From Burkholderiales bacterium (GTDB lineage: Bacteria; Pseudomonadota; Gammaproteobacteria; Burkholderiales; Burkholderiaceae_C): a stretch of 8,876 nucleotides of DNA. Made by a program: the position numbers and the translations under genes. Location: positions 1 to 8,876 of the forward strand of contig JAGWTL010000103.1 of assembly GCA_028869035.1 (NCBI GenBank), read 5' to 3'. The notes beneath the pieces were generated by a model, which saw only the letters and a list, made by a program, of their open reading frames with translations, did not search any database and was not told the DNA's origin. Of this stretch, positions 5,640 to 8,876 are shown one piece after another. Position 1 is the first letter of the stretch. Every line of letters starts with the position of its first letter.

Positions 5640-6729
5640 GACACCAGGTCCTGTTTCTGTCGTTCTGGGTGCCGGCCTCATGGGCCGCCTCTTGGCCTGG
5701 CAGCTCGCGCGCGCCGGCCACCGGGTGACCGCGTACGAGGCCGGTGGCGCCGACGCCCAGAGCTCACCGGCACGCATTGCCGCGGCCATGCTCGCGCCCC
5801 TGGCCGAGTCCGCCATCACCGAGCCCAGCGTGGTCGAGATGGGGCGCCATGCGCTGACGCGCTGGCCCACCCTGTTGGCGCAGCTGTCGCAGCCGGTGTT
5901 TTTCCAGCAGGAAGGCACGCTGGTCCTCTGGCACCGCCAGGACGCGGCCGAGGCGCGCCGTTTTGCCAGCCAGTTGCAGGCCACCAACGAGAAAGTGCCG
6001 GCCCTGCCCAAGGTCCAGACCCTGGACGCCGCGGGAGTGAAACGACTTGAACCCAGCCTGGAAAACCGCTTCGCCCAGGGCCTCTACCTGCCCTTGGAGG
6101 CCCAGCTCGACAACCGCCAGCTGCTGGCCGCGCTGCTGCACGAGTTGCAGACCCTGAAGGTCGGTCTGCACTGGAACAGCCCGCGTGCCCCGCAGGACTT
6201 CCAGCCGGGCACGAAGGGCCAACCCGACTGGTTGTTCGACTGCCGTGGCCTGGGCGCCAACGCCGAGTGGGGCCAGTTGCGCGGCGTGCGTGGCGAGGTG
6301 GCCCGCATCCACGCGCCCGAAGTGTCACTCAGCCGCCCCACGCGCCTGATTCACCCGCGCTACCCGATCTACATCGCGCCCAAACAGGACCATCTCTTCG
6401 TGATCGGCGCCACCGAGATCGAGAGCAACGACCTTTCGCCGCCCAGCGTGCGCTCCACACTGGAACTGCTGAGCGCAGCCTACGCCGTGCACCCGGGTTT
6501 TGCCGAGGCGCGCATCCTGGAGATCGCCACCCAGTGCCGCCCCACCCTGCCCGACAACCTGCCCGCCATCCGCCGCCTCGGCCCGCGCAGCCTGCAGATC
6601 AACGGCCTGTACCGCCACGGCTTCATGATCTCACCGGCCCTGCTGGACGTGGTGCTCGAGTACGTGCAGGAGCAGACCACTACACTCGCGGGTTCGCTGG
6701 ACCTACGTGTTGAAGAAACAGCCCCATGA
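5629..6729 (+). CDS. thiO: FAD-dependent glycine oxidase, ThiO
   Basis: This 366-residue flavoprotein oxidises glycine to iminoglycine (dehydroglycine), the imine that ThiG uses to build the thiazole ring in aerobes. The N-terminal Rossmann segment (residues 9-38) carries the FAD-binding GAGLMG (14-19) and ends in the strand VTAYEAG. The RGVRGEVARIH stretch, GATEIE, RPTLPDNLPAIRRLG and the C-terminal INGLYRHGFMISPALL are typical of the DAAO/ThiO family. Length is typical. Because this is ThiO rather than ThiH, the pathway is the oxygen-dependent version. The start at 5629 lies 24 bp from the divergent thiD start, and no Shine-Dalgarno is visible in CGGGCCTTTTGA. Its stop overlaps the thiS start by 4 bp (ATGA), giving translational coupling. 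Expression could come from a promoter in the thiD 5' end or by read-through from the upstream TPP riboswitch across thiD antisense sequence. Confidence 0.93.
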   Translation: MSIKTPGPVSVVLGAGLMGRLLAWQLARAGHRVTAYEAGGADAQSSPARIAAAMLAPLAESAITEPSVVEMGRHALTRWPTLLAQLSQPVFFQQEGTLVLWHRQDAAEARRFASQLQATNEKVPALPKVQTLDAAGVKRLEPSLENRFAQGLYLPLEAQLDNRQLLAALLHELQTLKVGLHWNSPRAPQDFQPGTKGQPDWLFDCRGLGANAEWGQLRGVRGEVARIHAPEVSLSRPTRLIHPRYPIYIAPKQDHLFVIGATEIESNDLSPPSVRSTLELLSAAYAVHPGFAEARILEIATQCRPTLPDNLPAIRRLGPRSLQINGLYRHGFMISPALLDVVLEYVQEQTTTLAGSLDLRVEETAP

Positions 6730-6923
6730 AAGTCACCATCAACAAGCACGAACACGAGCTGCCGGCGGGCGCCACCGTGGCAGACGCCGTGGCGGCCATC
6801 GAAGCCAGACCGCCCTTTGCCGCGGCCGTCAACACGCAATTCGTTCCCAAGACGCAGTACGCACAGCAGTCCCTCAAGGACGGCGACCGCATCGAAATCA
6901 TCTCTCCCGTCACCGGCGGATAA
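6726..6923 (+). CDS. thiS: Sulfur carrier protein ThiS
   Basis: This is a 65-residue ubiquitin-fold protein whose C-terminal Gly-Gly is adenylated and converted to a thiocarboxylate, which donates the thiazole sulfur through ThiG. The sequence has the expected small beta-grasp pattern: MKVTINKHEHELPAG at the start, AVNTQFVPK in the middle and DGDRIEIISPVTGG at the end, with the required terminal GG. Length is normal. The ATG overlaps the thiO stop (ATGA), and thiG follows after 3 bp, so all three should be translated from one message. The adenylating enzyme ThiF (or MoeB) is not in the window and must be encoded elsewhere. Confidence 0.95.
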   Translation: MKVTINKHEHELPAGATVADAVAAIEARPPFAAAVNTQFVPKTQYAQQSLKDGDRIEIISPVTGG

Positions 6924-6926
6924 ACC

Positions 6927-7721
6927 ATGTCTAGCAACGATCCCCTCGTCCTCTACGGCGAAACATTCCACAGCCGCCTGCTGCTGGGCACCTCGCGCTA
7001 CCCCTCACCGGCTGTGCTCGAAGCCGCGGTGAAGCTGGCCAAGCCCGCCATGCTGACGGCCTCGCTGCGCCGCCAGGGTGCGGTGCCGCACGAAGCCGGC
7101 AACCCCTTCTGGGACATGCTCAAGAAGCTACAGGTGCCGGTGCTGCCCAACACCGCCGGCTGCCACAGCGTGCAGGAGGTCATCACCACGGCGCAGATGG
7201 CGCGCGAGGTCTTCGACACGCCCTGGATCAAGCTGGAACTGATCGGCGACGACTACACCCTGCAACCCGACACGCTGAACCTGGTGGAAGCGGCCGACTG
7301 GCTCATCAAGGCCGGTTTCAAGGTCTTGCCCTACACCACAGAGGACCTGGTGCTGTGCCAGCGCCTGGTGGACGTGGGTTGCCAGGCCGTCATGCCCTGG
7401 GCCGCGCCCATCGGAACCGGCAAGGGCCCCGTCAATCCCTATGCCATGCGCATGCTGCGCGAGCGCCTGAACGTACCCATGATCGTGGACGCGGGCCTGG
7501 GCAAACCATCCCACGCCTGCACCGTCATGGAGTGGGGTTATGACGGCGTGCTGCTGAACACCGCCGTGGCCCTGGCCCAGGACCCGGTGGCCATGGCCGG
7601 TGCCTTTGCCGCCGCCGCCCAGGCCGGGCGCGATGCCTGGCGCTCCGGCGCCATGAACGAGCAGGACGCTGCCCAACCCTCCACGCCCGTGCTGGGCACG
7701 CCTTTCTGGCATGCCAAGTGA
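6927..7721 (+). CDS. thiG: Thiazole synthase
   Basis: ThiG condenses 1-deoxy-D-xylulose 5-phosphate, the iminoglycine from ThiO and sulfur from ThiS thiocarboxylate into the thiazole phosphate moiety. The 264-residue protein is a TIM barrel of normal length. The Schiff-base lysine is K102 in WIKLELIGD (residues 100-108). Other family motifs are SRLLLGTSRYPSP (16-28), LPNTAGCHS (73-81), MPWAAPIGTGKGPVNPY (156-172; a MPxAAPIGxG variant of the phosphate-binding loop) and VDAGLGKPSHACTVMEWGYDG (187-207), then VLLNTAVALAQDP (208-220). It starts 3 bp after the thiS stop, preceded by a GGCGGA Shine-Dalgarno-like stretch (6915-6920). It is followed by a 154-bp gap that holds a hairpin repeat, then by thiE. 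Confidence 0.96.
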   Translation: MSSNDPLVLYGETFHSRLLLGTSRYPSPAVLEAAVKLAKPAMLTASLRRQGAVPHEAGNPFWDMLKKLQVPVLPNTAGCHSVQEVITTAQMAREVFDTPWIKLELIGDDYTLQPDTLNLVEAADWLIKAGFKVLPYTTEDLVLCQRLVDVGCQAVMPWAAPIGTGKGPVNPYAMRMLRERLNVPMIVDAGLGKPSHACTVMEWGYDGVLLNTAVALAQDPVAMAGAFAAAAQAGRDAWRSGAMNEQDAAQPSTPVLGTPFWHAK

Positions 7722-7729
7722 AGCTCCCC

Positions 7730-7815
7730 CAGGCTCCGCTCCCTACGTTCGCTGCGCCACCCCCCTCAAGGGGGCAACGCCAGTGGCCCGGCGAAGCCGG
7801 CTCCACGGCGTTCCC
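7730..7815 (+). repeat. Intergenic hairpin repeat between thiG and thiE
   Basis: This GC-rich block contains two stem-loops. The first is CCCCC/GGGGG with loop TCAA (7761-7774). The second is a long compound stem: AACGCC/GGCGTT (7776-7781 with 7807-7812), GTGG/CCAC (7783-7786 with 7803-7806) and CCGGC/GCCGG (7788-7792 with 7796-7800, GAA loop). The wording (CTCAAGGGGGC ... CCCGGCGAAGCCGGCTCC) looks like a dispersed intergenic repeat I associate with Comamonadaceae. Boundaries are approximate, and dispersal cannot be tested within this window. It could moderate thiE expression relative to thiG or stabilise the upstream mRNA; that is inference. Confidence 0.65.
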
Positions 7816-7843
7816 CGTTTCGATCCTTTCATTGATGCGTCAC

Positions 7844-7855
7844 GGGCTATAGCCC
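7844..7855. repeat. Perfect 12-bp palindrome before thiE
   Basis: GGGCTATAGCCC is perfectly self-complementary and ends 20 bp before the proposed thiE start codon. It could be a small hairpin or a symmetric protein site, but it could also occur by chance. Confidence 0.4.
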
Positions 7856-7875
7856 CACGCAGTTGCGTAACCGAC

Positions 7876-8769
7876 ATGCAAACTCTGACACCCGAAGCGC
7901 AGGCCATCGTGGCCGCCCATCCGACACTGGCGCTGCCCATCGTCGGCGCACCCACCCTGAACTACAGCCGCGACGACGCGGTCTACCGCCATGCCAAGCA
8001 GGCCTGCCTGGCCCTGGGTTTCATCGAGATCGACGCCGAATGCGTGGCCCTGGCCTGGCTGGCCCAGGTGCAGCGCACCGGCCACTTTGATGCAAAAACA
8101 TGGCCGGACGAACCCGCCGATTTCGGTCTGCGGCCCTGGCCACGCAGTGATGCTTTCCCGTCCTGTCCGAAAGCACTGGGCCTGTACGCCGTGCTGCCCG
8201 ACGCCCGGTGGGTGGGCCGCATGGCGCGTGCGGGCGTACCGACCGTACAGCTGCGTTTCAAGTCCGACGATGCCGCCGCCGTGCGGCGCGAGGTGCAGGC
8301 AGCCGTGGAGGCCGTGCGCGGCACGCAGGCGCTGCTTTTCATCAACGACCACTGGCGCGAGGCCATCGCCGCTGGCGCCTACGGCGTGCACCTGGGCCAG
8401 GAGGACATGGAGATCGCCGACTTCTCCGCCATCCGCGCCGCCGGCCTGCGCCTGGGGCTGTCCAGCCATGGTTACGACGAGATGGTGCGTGCGGACCAGT
8501 TGAGCCCCAGCTACATTGCCATGGGGGCCGTCTACCCGACCACGCTCAAACGCATGGCCACGGCAGCGCAAGGCCCGGGGCGGCTGGGCGCTTATGCGCG
8601 ACTGATGCGCGACTACCCGGGCGTGGCCATCGGCGGCATCTCCGCGGCCGAACTGCCCGAGATCAAGGCCACAGGGGTGGGTTCGCTGGCGGTGGTGCGG
8701 GCCATCACGGCCGAGGCCAACCCGGAGCAGGCTGCGGCCAGCTTCATGGCGCGCTGGGCTGCCTATTGA
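7876..8769 (+). CDS. thiE: Thiamin-phosphate synthase with N-terminal extension
   Basis: ThiE joins HMP-PP from ThiD with thiazole phosphate from the ThiO/ThiS/ThiG branch to give thiamin phosphate. The TIM-barrel domain occupies residues 98-297: GLYAVLPDARW (102-112), the diphosphate-binding VQLRFKS (124-130), LLFINDHWREAIAAGAYGVH (153-172) with LGQEDME (173-179; metal ligand D178), LGLSSHGYDE (193-202), YIAMGAVYPTTLK (213-225) and VAIGGIS (250-256). About 97 residues precede it, with no motif I recognise; a typical ThiE is about 210 residues, so this protein (297) is long. I recall extended ThiE proteins from Burkholderiales. I chose ATG 7876 because the frame upstream, although open back to 7711, would translate the intergenic hairpin repeat and overlap thiG. 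No clear Shine-Dalgarno precedes 7876. Confidence 0.92.
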   Translation: MQTLTPEAQAIVAAHPTLALPIVGAPTLNYSRDDAVYRHAKQACLALGFIEIDAECVALAWLAQVQRTGHFDAKTWPDEPADFGLRPWPRSDAFPSCPKALGLYAVLPDARWVGRMARAGVPTVQLRFKSDDAAAVRREVQAAVEAVRGTQALLFINDHWREAIAAGAYGVHLGQEDMEIADFSAIRAAGLRLGLSSHGYDEMVRADQLSPSYIAMGAVYPTTLKRMATAAQGPGRLGAYARLMRDYPGVAIGGISAAELPEIKATGVGSLAVVRAITAEANPEQAAASFMARWAAY

Positions 8770-8781
8770 TGTTTTCTTTAT

Positions 8782-8863
8782 TCATGACACCTGCCGTTCA
8801 GGCTGAGCCTGTCGAAGCCCTTCGACAGGCTCAGGGCGAGCGGATGTGAGGTGCTTGTCATGA
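8782..8863. repeat. Hairpin repeat after thiE, possible operon terminator
   Basis: A perfect 15-bp inverted repeat, CTGAGCCTGTCGAAG (8803-8817) and CTTCGACAGGCTCAG (8820-8834), has only CC between the arms. It is bracketed by a looser pair, TCATGACACCT (8782-8792) and AGGTG-CTTG-TCATGA (8849-8863), with a 4-base interruption. The phrase TTCGACAGGCTCAGGGCGA is one I recognise as a dispersed repeat in many betaproteobacterial genomes. No T-run follows, so termination would not be of the classical factor-independent kind, though the stem could block exonucleases and protect the thi message. Confidence 0.75.
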
Positions 8864-8876
8864 TTTATGAAAGCCT

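Noticed and set aside
5605..5721. Longer thiD start at 5721 on the - strand.
   Set aside because: It would overlap thiO by 93 bp. The extra residues do not look like ThiD, while 5604 gives the normal N-terminus.
1..8876. CRISPR array, tRNA, rRNA or insertion-sequence transposase.
   Set aside because: No regularly spaced direct repeats, no tRNA-like or rRNA sequence and no transposase motifs were seen on either strand.

Overview
The window is GC-rich, chromosomal-looking DNA from a proteobacterium. It is most likely a betaproteobacterium of the order Burkholderiales, probably Comamonadaceae. I base this on the thiO-thiS-thiG-thiE gene order with a divergent thiD, a ThiE carrying about 100 extra N-terminal residues, and two intergenic hairpin repeats of a kind I associate with Comamonadaceae. 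No 16S or other taxonomic marker is present, so the family-level call is an inference.

Left part (1-4582) is an accessory, defence-like block, all on the + strand. It starts with the C-terminal end of a large unidentified protein (3-512). After a 52-bp gap comes a tightly packed three-gene run: a RhuM-family protein (565-1626), a small DUF6155-like protein (1630-2172; 3-bp gap), and a large TOTE-type primase-helicase (2165-4582; overlapping its neighbour by 8 bp). The spacing predicts one transcript. The TOTE protein combines a coiled-coil start, a zinc-knuckle-like Cys cluster, an archaeo-eukaryotic primase domain and an SF2 helicase, but shows no recognisable nuclease.

Right part (4583-8876) is housekeeping thiamin biosynthesis. 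A well-conserved TPP riboswitch (about 4604-4690, + strand) starts 21 bp after the TOTE stop codon, and its candidate -10 box overlaps that stop codon. Its usual target, thiC, is not here. The riboswitch points into the 3' end of thiD, which lies on the - strand (4762-5604). Divergent from thiD, 24 bp away, runs thiO-thiS-thiG-thiE on the + strand (5629-8769). ThiO, ThiS and ThiG make the thiazole half of thiamin, ThiD phosphorylates the pyrimidine half, and ThiE joins the two.

A compound hairpin repeat sits between thiG and thiE, and a 15-bp-stem hairpin repeat lies after thiE. No gene-free stretch exceeds 300 bases; the largest are the thiD-riboswitch-TOTE interval (4583-4761) and the thiG-thiE interval (7722-7875), both described below. 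The most notable points are the displaced riboswitch at the accessory/housekeeping junction and the compact RhuM-DUF6155-TOTE cassette.
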